A DNA stretch of 64,000 nt from Massospora cicadina (taxonomy: Eukaryota; Entomophthoromycota; Entomophthoromycetes; Entomophthorales; Entomophthoraceae), in assembly GCA_022478985.1 (NCBI GenBank), contig JAKSZP010004229.1, positions 50,765 through 114,764 on the forward strand. Reading direction: 5' to 3'. The notes under the pieces were generated by a model. That model did no database searches, had not been told where the DNA came from, and was given only the letters and a program-made list of their open reading frames with translations. The translations under genes and the position numbers were made by a program. Below, piece by piece: positions 22,949-33,010 of the stretch (its first letter is position 1; each line of letters starts with the position of its first letter).

Positions 22949-23442
22949 GATATTGCCAAAGTGGCCCACTCACTCAGGGGGTGGTGAAAAGGTTTGAGCA
23001 ACTGACAATAAATAATTTTTTTATTCTAAGGGTGCGCCATCAGGTTTTGGAGGATCTACTTCTTCTTTACTTGTGAATTTTCTCATGGTTTCAAGAATGT
23101 CCAATCATGTTGAAGCCTTGTAATTATACATAATGGGGCTACCCCAGAGCACACTGGAACTCTTTGATCTCTTCTGACAGCATTAAGGCTAGGTAACCTT
23201 CTTCAATATAACTATATTTAGCTCTATGAGCACCAAATAAGAACTGTAATAATGAAGATAGAATTTGTGAAAGACGTTATATTATTTATATAACAATGGT
23301 AATATATATAGTACTTTGGGATTTAGGGTATATAAAGTAGGACTTAATTATATTAATAAGTTTCTTCTCATAATGCTATTTTGCACTTGCTGTTTGGTTT
23401 AGGGCCAACGGAGTTCAATTCCTGGATTCTTTGATTCTTCTG
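22949..23442 (-). repeat. Probable 5' LTR of element E, outer end not determined
   Basis: AT-rich, gene-free sequence just outside the primer-like site. The partner LTR lies outside the window, so the right border cannot be fixed; F is inserted at 23447. A short ATATATA run is at about 23300. Confidence 0.3.
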
Positions 23443-23447
23443 GCTCC

Positions 23448-23960
23448 TGTCATGGAAGCGGCAGAAGAAGTTTAGACCAGCTTGCCAGTCTGGATTCATA
23501 AGCATCCAAAAATAAGCCAGAATGCCAGAGGCATTGCCAACTGAATGACTTGATATGGAGCCAGGCCTTTGGGAAATGACAAATTGTTGATGTAACACAA
23601 CATTGAGTATGATCCTGACAACGAACCACAATGAGCCCACTCCCAACCCAGGGGGTCTTGCTGCAGGGGGTGGGATCACAGATATGGTTTCAATGAGTTC
23701 TTTGATAAATGGGGTCATTTCAACTGGGGAGGCAAGGAGACATATTCTCTCTTGCATTTGGTGGACGTAAGGCCACAAGATTCCTGTGTACTGCTGTTGG
23801 AAGTTCGTGATAACGGGGTTGTAGAGCTAAAAATATCGGAATTGCTGAATCCAATCAACAATGGAGGGGGTCATAGTGACCAAAAGTACTGGTAGAGCCC
23901 ATCTGGTATATGGACTGACATGCCACCAGGGAAACGCCATCAGGGATGCGGTCATAAGGG
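23448..23960 (-). CDS. LTR-borne reading frame, block 3 (U5), 3' LTR of F
   Basis: On the minus strand: MAFPWWHVSPYTRWALPVLL, one in-frame stop, then LYNPV, QQQYTGILWPYVHQ, PPPAARPPGLGVGSLWFVV, a hydrophobic segment VLHQQFVIS and FFCRFHD at the LTR end. The same peptide is recognisable in the 5' LTR and in solo LTR I (GMGSVWFAV, LLHHHFVVS), with conservative replacements. One or two possible membrane segments. No family recognised. All three copies share the stop before YNP, so it may be two short frames. Confidence 0.45.
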
Positions 23961-24197
23961 ATAATACTATAAAAACTTGTTTGGTTTTTTTAGCAAAATT
24001 TTATTGAAAGGAAATGAAGAAAATCAACCAACATTTTTCTCAATGCTATGCAACTGATTAGTAGTGGTCAATTGGGGTAGTGATAAGCCGGGATCGGGAT
24101 CCTCAATTTATGACCTAACTGGCGAATTATTTGGGAATGGGCGGGTTTGTTCCTTGAGAACTGGCATCAAAAAGTTTGGCGGTGGGCTGAGTCACTG

Positions 24198-24799
24198 TCA
24201 GTTCAACCTTGAACATCCAAACCGAGGCTTGGGTACATTTCTGACAGTTGGCGCAATGGCGTTTAGCCTGACGAGCAATGAGAATCCCCCAAGGTCACCC
24301 CACATAGGGATGGGTCCATTTGGTTGGGAATGGGTTTGGGATGCCCAACCCACCCGCGCTTGGTTGCTGGGCCGTTCATTCATTCAGTAGCATCACATCA
24401 GCCGCAACATCTAAATTGTCAACAGGGGACTTCTTACCCTTGTCAAAAGCATCCAATGCTATAGCTTGCCCGTCGAGGATGATCCCAATGACTTTGGTAG
24501 GGAGGTGATTTGCCCAATTGACCCATTAATCAAATTGGAACCATCAGGCGTTCTGGATGATAACTCAGTCTTCATGCCTTTCTGGCCACTTGAGATCCGA
24601 GCATCAGCAAGATTACCACTTAAATTAAATTTGATTGATTTCAATTTGACAATCTCAGCGCAGATTTCGCTGAATTCCCATAACAGTTCTGCCAAGGTAA
24701 GTGTAGGTACAGGGGTGGGATCTGAAGCGGAAGGGCTGTTATCCAGCACTCATATACTACATGAGTGAGATCGCCCTGAGTAACGAGGGGTACCGCCAT
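24198..24799 (-). CDS. LTR-borne reading frames, blocks 1 and 2 (U3), 3' LTR of F
   Basis: Block 1 starts at the ATG at 24799: MAVPLVTQGDLTHVV, then after a frameshift TLTLAELLWEFSEICAEIVK, FNLSGNLADA, ending SLGSSSTGKL at 24459. Block 2 (24383-24198) has MNERPSNQARVGWASQTHSQ and PNGPIPMWGDLGG. Both recur in the 5' LTR (30697-30096) and in solo LTR I (45453-46005), where block 1 is open for 85 codons from 45570. Function unknown; coiled-coil-like helix in block 1. Confidence 0.45.
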
Positions 24800-24892
24800 C
24801 CTCTTTGGTGTTTTCTTACTTGGGAACGGGAAAATGGCCTAATCAATGGCCAGAGGACATTTCCAGGACTTACATTACCCTTTCCTTTTTCC

Positions 24893-25123
24893 AAAGGAAG
24901 GGCACCACCACCGGGAAATTGCATAAGAGCCACATTCTTGTGCAACTTGGGTAACTTGATCGACAATAATTGTTGAAATTTTTCTAGGGGGGCGGGGAGC
25001 ATCGGGGTGGTATGTGTGGAAAGCTTCAACCAGGGCCATGCAATTAGCGCAATCGCGCGCCTTGACCCAACTGTTTTTGTAGGCTGGATACCCTTTCCAA
25101 GTCACGAGATATTGTACCAAATG
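24893..25123 (-). pseudogene. Chromodomain of element F integrase
   Basis: EEAEVEAILASQKS is followed by a stop, then HLVQYLVTWKGYPAYKNSW, CANCMALVEAFHTYHP. The chromodomain core WKGYP and a following helix are clear. Sequence then runs to the polypurine tract. The stop at about 25121 separates it from integrase, a single change in an otherwise open frame. Confidence 0.85.
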
Positions 25124-26422
25124 TCAGGATTTCTGAGATGCCAGGATAGCCTCTACCTCAGCCTCTTCCCCATTATCAACGACAATCAGTTCCAGTTCCA
25201 TAGAAAGTGTACCCTTGAAGGGTGACAACTGCAAAACGTGGAAAACAGGATGTTTCTTCCAATGCGCAGGAAGCTTCAGGCGGAACGCCCCATTCCCCAG
25301 TACCTCCTCCACCAAATGGGGACCTGAGCGTTTACTAGCGAATTTACAGGAAGGGGATTGAACTTTTAAGTGATGGGTATCAAGCATGATGTAGGAACCC
25401 ACCGAAAAATTGTGACCTGGAAGGTGCTTATGATCCGCAAACTGCTTGTAGTCATCTATGGCTTTAGTGAGGTGTTCCCGCACTAAGGCTTGAGTCAACC
25501 TGATGTGAGCAGCGTGATCCGCGGCAGCTTGAACTGCAGGACGCAAGCACTGTCCGACCAAAAATGACAGGTTGTAACCCAGCATTGCTTCATAGGGGCA
25601 AAACCCTGTGGACGCATAGGTCCCATTATTGTAAGCGAATTGAGCGAGAGGAAGGTCATTTTCCCAAGTATCCTGTGCGGCTGCAGCATAGCAGCGCAGG
25701 TATTGTTCAAGAACTTGATTAACCCACTCAGTTTGTCCATCGGACTGGGGATGATACACTGTTAAGTGACAAGGGAATATTTTCAGAATTGATAAATGTT
25801 CACTCCAAAACTGCATGGTGAACTGGGAGCCACAGTCACTGATGATCTCCTAGGGAAGACCAAACATCAAAAACACATGGTGTATGAAAAGGCTGGCAGT
25901 TTCTTCTGACATAATCGTGGAATTACAAGGTATAAAAAGGGAAAATTTTGTGAAGCGATCCACCACCACCATCACCACTGTGAACCTGTTAGAACAGGGG
26001 AGTTTGACAATAAAGTCCACAGACACTGATGTCCATAGCCCCTCCGCCTGCTGTAAGGGGTGCAGGAGGCCATTTTTACTGGAGCGATCTGACTTAGCCC
26101 TGGTGCAAGTAACACAATTGGCGATCCAGGCTGGAACCTCTTTCATCAGATCTGCCCAATTGAAGGTCCTCTTGATCAAATTGACGCATTTCATGTTGCT
26201 GGGATGTCCAACCATGGGGGGATCGTGATGTGCGTGGAATACCTCTAATTGGAAGGAAGGGGGAACCCAGATGTGGGACAGAAAGTAAATGAGTCCCTCC
26301 ACCAAGGAGTATAGGGAATGTTTGTGACATGGGTGAGCCAACTGCTCGACCAACTCCACGCCCTCAGGGCAAGCCATTTGACTAGCTAAAACCTGAGACA
26401 CTAGCGGGGCGTCTGGAGCCAA
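25124..26422 (-). pseudogene. Integrase of element F
   Basis: 26422-25850 holds the zinc region (HAHHDPPMVGHPSNMKC, WIANCVTCTR) and the core start SVDFIVKLPCS, VVDRFTKF. A TAG (CAG-type change) after FGLP is followed by EIISDCGSQF and YHPQSDGQTEWVNQVLEQYL (25816-25124). Then come QFAYNNGTYASTGFCP, GSYIMLDTHHLK, SGPHLVEEVLG and HPVFHVLQLSPFK. The D, D and E residues are all present. Typical chromovirus integrase length; the only break visible in the core is the TAG. Confidence 0.93.
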
Positions 26423-26900
26423 AGTGACAGATGATACAATGGGGGGACGATTGACAGAATTTGGGTGTCAGGAATCATGGTAATAAGATCCAGTTCCTCT
26501 GGGTCTGAGGAACAGTGGGCGGGGCTGCAACTTAGAAAATCTGGAAGCACATTGAGTGCCCCTTTTACAAATTTGTATTTAAAGTTAAAACTGCACAGGT
26601 CCCAATAGGCTTGGGCTTGCCGGTGTGCCAATTTTTGGGGTTTATGAAAATATAACAGAGCCTGATGATCCATACGGACCATCAATTTGTGTTGAGCACC
26701 CTGCAACAGATACCGCCAATGAGTTAATGCCCATGCAACAGCAGCTAATTCTTTGTCATATATGGCCCAAGGCTGCTCTATTACTGTGAACTTCCGGGAA
26801 AAGTAAGCAACTGGGTGCTCTGAACCATCATGCTCCTGAAGCAATACCACTCCCACTGCTACTGACGAGGCATCACATGCAACAGTATACACCTAGTGGG
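26401..26900 (-). pseudogene. RNase H domain of element F pol
   Basis: YTVACDASSVAVGVVLLQEH, HPVAYFSRKF, AIYDKELAAVAWALTHWRYL, RMDHQALLYF and QAYWDLCSFNFKYKFVKGA, ending VLPDFLSC. The catalytic Asp/Glu set is present. A one-base frame change near 26890 separates it from RT. Confidence 0.9.
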
Positions 26901-27900
26901 ATCAACATGCTTCAAAATAGGTGGAGACATGAACACCTCTTTGATTGATTTGAACTCCTGCTGGAATTCAGGAATCCAATGAAATGGTACATTTTTCCCT
27001 ATAAGGGGGTGGAGCAGTGCGGCCAGCTGGGAAAGTGCTGGGAAAAATTTTTAGGAAAATGATGGTTCCCAAGAAACTCCAAAGTTGTTTCTGCATAGTT
27101 GAGTTGCCCATTCTTGGATCACATCTAACTTGTTGGGAGGGATTGCATAGCCATCCTTGAGGACAAGGTTCCCAAGGAAGGTAACCTCCTCCTTATAAAA
27201 CTCGCACTTGTAAGGCTTGACAAACAAGCCTGCCTTATTCAAGGCGGCCACCACTGCTTCCAAGTCAGTAGCGTGTTGTTTGGGAGTTGGAGAGTAAACC
27301 AGGATATCATCGATGTATGTAACTGCACAGGTAAACTGGAGGTCACCTAGTACATTTTTAATCATACATTGGAATGTAGCAGGAGCATTTTTCAGCCCAA
27401 AGGGCATCACACGGAATTGTAAAATGCCACGCTTTGTCCAGATCGCTGTTAACCATTCCCGCCCTTTCATTACCCAAATTTGGTTGAAGGTGTTCACCAG
27501 ATCCAGCTTAGAGAACACATGGTATTTGGTAATTTCCTGGCTGATCGTCTGCTCCAGAGGCAGAAGGTAGGGATTGGAAACCGTTTTTTGTTTAAATGGC
27601 CGTAATCTATGCAGGGACAAAGGGAACCATCCACCTTTCTGGTGAAGATGATGGGGGAGGTGAAGGGCAGAGTCTCCTTGAACAACCACCCTTTATTCAG
27701 CATATCGCCCAACCATGTAATGAGTGCAGCTTCTTTCTCCGCTGTATGGGGATACAACGGGCAGTTGATGTTCACCAACTCCATGGTCATTTGAAACCTG
27801 CAATCAAACCTAGTGTGCGGAGGCAGATGATCCGCCTTTTCCAAGTCAAAAATTCTCTGATAGTGCATTAGGCTCTCAGGAAAATTGGCTGGAATTCCCG
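26901..27900 (-). pseudogene. Reverse transcriptase of element F
   Basis: Fingers WLFKETLPFTSPIIFTRKVD in frame 28027-27494. After a frameshift comes the palm 27689-27051: FSKLDLVNTFNQIWV, QFRVMPFGLKNAPATFQ, CAVTYIDDILVYSPT (active site YIDD intact), LFVKPYKCEFYKEEVTFLGN. The connection to RNase H is at about 27050-26900. It copies the element RNA. Confidence 0.92.
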
Positions 27901-28009
27901 CAGAAGTGACTAGGGAAGTGATAGAACTGGCTCCTTGTGTCTTCTTAAGGGTGTTGATCAAGGGAAATCCTCTCTCCAGATGATCATTAGCAAATGACAG
28001 CATATTAGA

Positions 28010-28310
28010 CTCCAAGTGAATCTTCACATGTTGTCAGCGCCACCACCCCACACCTAAAATCACTGGAAACACTAGGTTCAGAATGGCCAAAAATCGATTG
28101 CAGAAACTGAACTGGTGGATCGAAAAAGGTACTGGTCGGTGAATGACATATGAGGTCTGGGAAGCAGATGAGGCCACCATCACTAAGGGACCCGCATCCA
28201 TTCCCAGCTCCAATTGTTGAGCCAGTTTGACACTCATGAAGTTCCCTGCAGCTCCATTATCTACCAGGGCCTTGAAAGAAACATGGTGCGAGCTGACACT
28301 AATCTTCATA
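28010..28310 (-). pseudogene. Aspartic protease of element F
   Basis: VSFKALVDNGAAGNFMSVKL at about 28275-28215 is the active site, with D-N-G in place of D-S/T-G (a G-to-A type change). Then QLELGMDAGPLVMVA and the tail NLVFPVILGVGWW. A TGA at about 28033 separates it from the pre-RT frame. It is in frame with the gag upstream, so Gag-Pol was probably a single frame. Confidence 0.8.
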
Positions 28311-29273
28311 GGCAATAGGAAATAAGCGAAATTTTGTTTATTGGAAGATTTGACCGACTTGTTTGTGACTGAAGAAATAACCGGCATATTGGGGGTAAGG
28401 TTGGGGGCTTTTGCTGGAGTGAAGATTGAGAGTATGAGGGTGGGGGAAATGACTTCCTCCATCTGAGCCATAACAGATTCATTTATAAGTGACTCTGTAT
28501 CAGCCAACTCATACCCAGTGGTTACAACAGGATTGGTACCCAAGTCTTCCACTAGTTTGGAGATAGGCGCGTTGTCAGCATCTAATTTGGGTAAGCCAAT
28601 CATAAAATTCCCCTTCTGATAGCGGGAGACATGATGGGGAAAGGCGTTGATGGTGGTCGCGGTGGCACATATTTGATCCACTGATCCTTTGATGGAGGAC
28701 CAGGCCTCATGATGAGCGGAACCTGAATCCAAGCCTGATCTAAAGGCTTCCTGAAGCATATTGATACAGAGACCAGACGTGGGGGCCAGTTTACGGAAGG
28801 TAGAAATCAAAGAAACCAGGCTGGGGGCTTTGGCCATGGCATAAATTAGTTTGAATAGGTGGTCCAATTGTGACACAGGGGGTTTCAGGGCAGCCGACAC
28901 AACAGCCATCAGTGGGGTAGAGTCTCCTGCTTGTGAGAAAAGAGTGCAAAAGACTTCTCACCCAACGGCGGGCATCCCCATCCACAGCGTCTAACAACGC
29001 GAGCCCTTGTTGGGCATGGGATAATGCGGAAGCGTTATTAAGTGCAATTGCTGTATGCATTTGCACTTCAGCAAGCGCGTCAAGAACTTGATTGGTGATC
29101 TCTCAGGAGGGGACACTCAAACTTCCCTCTGGGCTAATGGAAGGGGGTGGAGATGCAATCCGCGCAGCTTGGGTGGGATGAAGAAGATTCCCCAAGGTAG
29201 AGCAGACACTTCTCCCAAAGTTGGAAAGTGACCAAACAACCAACAAACAGCAAACTACTGATTGCACATTCAT
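28310..29273 (-). pseudogene. Gag of element F
   Basis: ATG at 29273 (MNVQSVVCCLLVVW), the first in the unit, 62 nt after the primer site. The frame runs through SISPEGSLSVPS, a TGA, EITNQVLDALAEVQMHTAIA to RRWVRSLLHSFLTSRR, then shifts to 28909-28034 with LDHLFKLIYAMAKAPSLVSL, FRSGLDSGSAHHEAW and SRYQKGNFMIG. No CCHC knuckle is seen, as in several chromoviruses. Forms the particle. Confidence 0.7.
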
Positions 29274-29335
29274 CTGGTAAAGGGAACCACTTCAGCTCCC
29301 AGTTTGAAGAACAAGGCGGAAGTGGCTGGATAATG

Positions 29336-29345
29336 GTTGGTCAAT
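29336..29345 (-). other. Candidate self-priming site of element F
   Basis: ATTGACCAAC on the minus strand, 2 nt inside the 5' LTR. It is perfectly complementary to GTTGGTCAAT at 29923-29932 in the same LTR, which lies 31 nt downstream of a TATTTAAT box (29956-29963), where the transcript should start. Same layout as in C. Confidence 0.6.
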
Positions 29346-29347
29346 CA

Positions 29348-30697
29348 CGTCATGGAAGCGGCAGAAGAAGTTTAGACCAGCCTGCCAGTCAGGATTCATA
29401 AGCATCCAAAAGCAAGCCAGAATGCCAGAGGCATTGCCGATCAAATGACTTGATATGGAGCTGTGAAATGGGAAATGATGAATTGTTGATGCAACACAAC
29501 AGTGAGTATGATCCCGATGACAAACCACAATGAGCCCACTCCCAACCCAGGGGGTCTTGCTGCAGGGGGTGGGATCACAGAGATGGTTTTGTTGAGTTCT
29601 TCAACATATGGGGTCATTTTAACTGGGTAGGCAAGGAGACATATTCTCTCTTGCAATTGGTGGACATAAGGCCATAAGATTCCCGTGTACTGCTGTTGGA
29701 AGTTCATGATAACGGGGTTGTAGAGCTAAAAATATTGGACTCGCTGAATCCAATTGATGATGGAGGGGGTCATATTGACCAAAAGTACTGGTAGAGCCCA
29801 TCTGGTATATGGACTGACATGCCACCAGGGAAACGCCATCAGGGATGCGGTCAGAAGGGGTAATACTATAAAAAAATTGTTTGGTTTTTTTAGCAAAATT
29901 TTATTGAAAGAAAATGAAGAAAATTGACCAACAATTTTCTCAGTGCTATGCAATGATTAAATAGTGGTTGATTGGGGATGTGACAAGTTGGGATCATAAC
30001 CCTCAATTTTGACCTAACTGGTGAATTATTTGGGAATGGGCGGGTTTGTTCCTTAAGAACTGGCATCAAAAATTTGGCAGTGGGCTGAGTCGCTGTCAGT
30101 TTGACCTCAAACGTCCAAAATGAAGCTTAGGTATGTTTCTGACATTTGGTGCAATGGCTTTTAGCCCAACAAGCAACAGGAATCCCCCAACGCCACCCCA
30201 CATAAGGATGGGTCCATTTGGTTGGGAATGGGTTTGGGATGCCCAACCCACCCGCGCTTGGTTGCTGGGCCGTTCATTCATTCAGTAGCATCACATCAGC
30301 CGCAACATCTAAATTGTCAACAGGGGACTTCTTAACCTTGTCAAAAGCATCCAATGCTATAGCCTGCCCGTCGAGGATGATCCCAATGACTTTGGTAGGG
30401 AAGTGATTTGCTCAATTGACCCATTAATCAAATTGGAACCATCAGGCGTTCTGGATGATAACTCAGTCTTCATGCCTTTCCAGCCACTTGAGATCCAAGC
30501 ATCAGCCAGATTACCACTCAAATTAAATTTGATTGATTTCATTTGACAATCTCAGTGCAGATTTTGCTGATTCCCCATAAAAGCTCTGGTAAGGTAAGTG
30601 TGGGTACTGGGGGTGGGATCTGAAGCGGAAGGGCTGTTACCCAGCACTTGTCTACTACGTGAGCGAGATCGCCCTGAGTAACAAGGGGTACCGCCAT
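29348..30697 (-). CDS. LTR-borne reading frames, blocks 1-3, 5' LTR of F
   Basis: Block 1 from the ATG at 30697, including MKSIKFNLSGNLADAWISSG. Block 2 at 30281-30096 (MNERPSNQARVGWASQTHSQ). Block 3 from about 29953 to 29440 with MAFPWWHVSPYTRWALPVLL, a stop, then MNFQQQYTGILWPYVHQLQE, GVGSLWFVIGIILTVVLHQQ and FIISHFTAPYQVI. The TATA box at 29956-29963 separates U3 (blocks 1 and 2) from R-U5 (block 3). So block 3 would lie at the start of the genomic RNA and blocks 1-2 at its end. Confidence 0.45.
29956..29963 (-). promoter_or_regulatory. TATA-like box in F LTR
   Basis: TATTTAAT on the minus strand. The same element is at about 46134 in solo LTR I, and AATAAA-type sequences follow within 80 nt in I. 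Confidence 0.5.
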
Positions 30698-30778
30698 CCT
30701 CTTTGGTGTATTCTTACTCAGGAATGGGAAAATGGCCTGATCAATGGCCAGAGGACATTCCCCGGGACTTACAGCTCC

Positions 30779-32289
30779 TTTCTTAGATTATATGGAGCTT
30801 GAGCCAGCTTGTAAATGTGGGGCTGCTGCTCTGATTGCTCCTGTTGTTTTCATGACCCTTGTGGCTCTTGTGGCTGTAGGGTTACATTGGTATTCTCAAT
30901 AGGTGGAGTTTGCAAAGATAATTTACTAGTCTTATTGGTAAATTTTTATTACCAAGCTTCATACAAATGGAAAAACTATCTTTGTATGGGCTTTTAGTAA
31001 TTCTCACATTGTTAGCAGTTAAACCTAAGGGAATAAGGGGGATTCCTCTTAGGCGTCATCTGCCCCTTTGTGCACATAGTTGTTGTGACCAGTATATATA
31101 TTTTCGTTTCCTTTTATGTCATTCTGACTGGCTATTAAATTTATTTTGGCAGTCAGGGGGTATATAAAGTCCTCTATCATCAGAATTTTAGGCCCTCCAA
31201 AACTTATAAAAAGGGGCTTCAGATCCTAAAAAAATTGATTGCTGCACATGTTATTTTGGACTCAATCTTCATTCTTACCAGCTTGGTTATTAGTACTATT
31301 ATTAGATATATCAGAATTGGGGTTTTCAGGAGGGGGCTTTCCATAGGTCGAGGCTTAAACCCCTATAGTTTTTTGTTTCAAATTATTTAAGTTATACTTA
31401 AAAAGGAAATATAGAAGAGATAGTAAATTTGCAATAAACTTTAAGGAGGCTGCTGTCTTTATAAGAGGGGAGGGGAACTATTAGAGGGGTATCCTGAGCA
31501 CTAGCCTGAACCTGGGGCTTATGTGGCATATCCCAATTTGCTAGGCCAAGAAGGGTGATATAAATTAAAAACTCTCAAATATTCTGGGTTTATAACATCA
31601 AAAAATCTAATGAATTTTTGGGTGCCTCAGTTTATAATGCACGGTGTCTTCCCTGGCCCTCCATTGAGTAATTTTGAGCCCCATCCTGTTGTAGCTCCCA
31701 CTCCCTTACTTACCACCAGGACTGCACCTTGCTTCATGATAATGAATCTGAGAAGCGCCCTGACCCCCTCCACGTCTGCAATGGTGGCTAGCAGGTCGCC
31801 ATTTCCAGCCTGGATGGTTTTGTTTTATTTGATTTTGGTGCCATTTTTGCTTATTTAAGCACTTCAGCACAGTTTTAATTTTATTTTACTTTTTCAGTGA
31901 TGTCTGTCCCCTGGTCAGCTTACCTAAAATAAACGGATACAGTATCTGTGTGTCAAAAAGAAGTTCAGTTTAATATAACCTATCTTTTGATGATTCATAT
32001 TAATTTATAAATTGTTACCATATATTTTGCTTGTGTCTAAACTAACTTCTTTATTAACTTGTATAACTTTGGAGTGTATTGGATTATCTGAGATATTGAT
32101 ACATGATTTATTATAATAATTGAGGCCCAATCTAGCTTGTTTGACCCATTTAGTGTTGATTGAGGTTTTCAGAAGTCTTGGCTATTTCTGAGGCATTATG
32201 TGTGACTTAGCTAAGGGTGGACTTTGCCTTATGTCACTGGCGGAGGCCCTGGACTGGACTACCACCCTTAAAATCTTTTTAATCATTTT
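30779..32289. other. Gene-free or unrecognised sequence right of F
   Basis: No recognisable gene. A minus-strand piece at 31860-31620 starts with an ATG (MAPKSNKTKPSRLE) and, after a frame change, stays open (GDLLATIADVEGVRALLRFI). It may be an old gag or host fragment, but no family is recognised. TATA-like runs occur at about 31100 and 31155. The rest is AT-rich. Confidence 0.3.
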
Positions 32290-32440
32290 AAATAGGTAAA
32301 AGAGTAAAAGGAAACATAGGGAAGGTTGCTTAGGGATCAGGATAGTAACCTATCGCTTATCTACCACATGAGCCAAATCATTGAGCTGAGACAGGGGAAC
32401 TACAAGGGGCCTAAGGTCCTTCTAACGCCTTAAGGAGTAT
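32290..32440 (-). pseudogene. Diverged homologue of the F LTR reading frame, block 1
   Basis: The minus strand reads VVPLSQLNDLAHVVDKR, stop, VTILIP. This matches MAV-PLVTQGDLAHVVDERWVTALP of the F-family LTRs at the protein level, although the DNA differs in many places. It probably marks a much older related LTR. Confidence 0.45.
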
Positions 32441-32489
32441 TGTTCATAGTTCAGATGGAGGAGCTGAACCTCATGACTTATATAATTGA

Positions 32490-33010
32490 TTTTTTGTTTT
32501 TATAGGTAACTATCCATCAATAGATTCAGAAACCAATAAACCTATCACATTAACCAACCACAAACCACTTGTAAAAATTATTTAAACTATAATTTCAACT
32601 CAAAGACACAACTAATTTGCCAAAACCAATCAGACCTATCAAATAACCAAAATCTATCAACCATTCAGCTAAAAACAAAATTAAACTAAAAAACTAAACC
32701 ATCATCGTTTAGCTAAAACTAACTGAATTTGACAAATCAACCAAAAACCATTAATTAATTACCTGAAACCAATGAGTTTTTAATAGTTTAAAAAATTATA
32801 ATTACTCAGATAAAACCAGTTAAAACTTTAAATCAATCAAAACCATTAACTAACTAACTAAAACCACTAAGCATATTAAATCATTTAAAAACCACAAGTT
32901 ACTTTGCAAAATCAATTGAATCTATAAGTCAATTAAAAACTAACAACTGCTTACCATAAATAATGAATCTATCAAACCAAACAAATATTACCAAAAAATT
33001 TAGTCAAAAT
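32490..33010. repeat. Degenerate CA/AAC-rich repeat array
   Basis: Irregular repeats of a unit like AACCACTTAGCCAAAACCAA / CCTATCAAATCAACC, the same composition and words as the arrays at 56.1-58.4 kb. Non-coding in all frames. Confidence 0.6.

Larger units (their letters stand above)
23448..24874 (-). repeat. 3' LTR of element F
   Basis: 1427 bp, about three times the LTR length of B. A purine tract (minus AAAAAGGAAAGGGTAA) adjoins at 24875-24892. Collinear with 29348-30773 and, reversed, with 45377-46745. It carries three sense-strand reading-frame blocks. Confidence 0.93.
23448..30773 (-). mobile_element. Element F: Ty3/gypsy chromovirus with long LTRs, nearly intact
   Basis: 7326 bp, flanked by the exact duplication GCTCC (23443-23447, 30774-30778). 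LTRs are 23448-24874 (3') and 29348-30773 (5'). In minus sense they run TGTAAGTCC...CATGACA. Between them lie gag, protease, RT, RNase H, integrase and a chromodomain, with the longest open frames in the window. Only a few stops and frameshifts break it, so it is the youngest-looking full element here by eye. Confidence 0.95.
29348..30773 (-). repeat. 5' LTR of element F
   Basis: 1426 bp. The outer end TGTAAGTCCCGG (minus) is next to the GCTCC duplication. The inner end reads CATGACG, with A to G at the final base. By eye about nine in ten bases match the 3' LTR. Confidence 0.93.
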
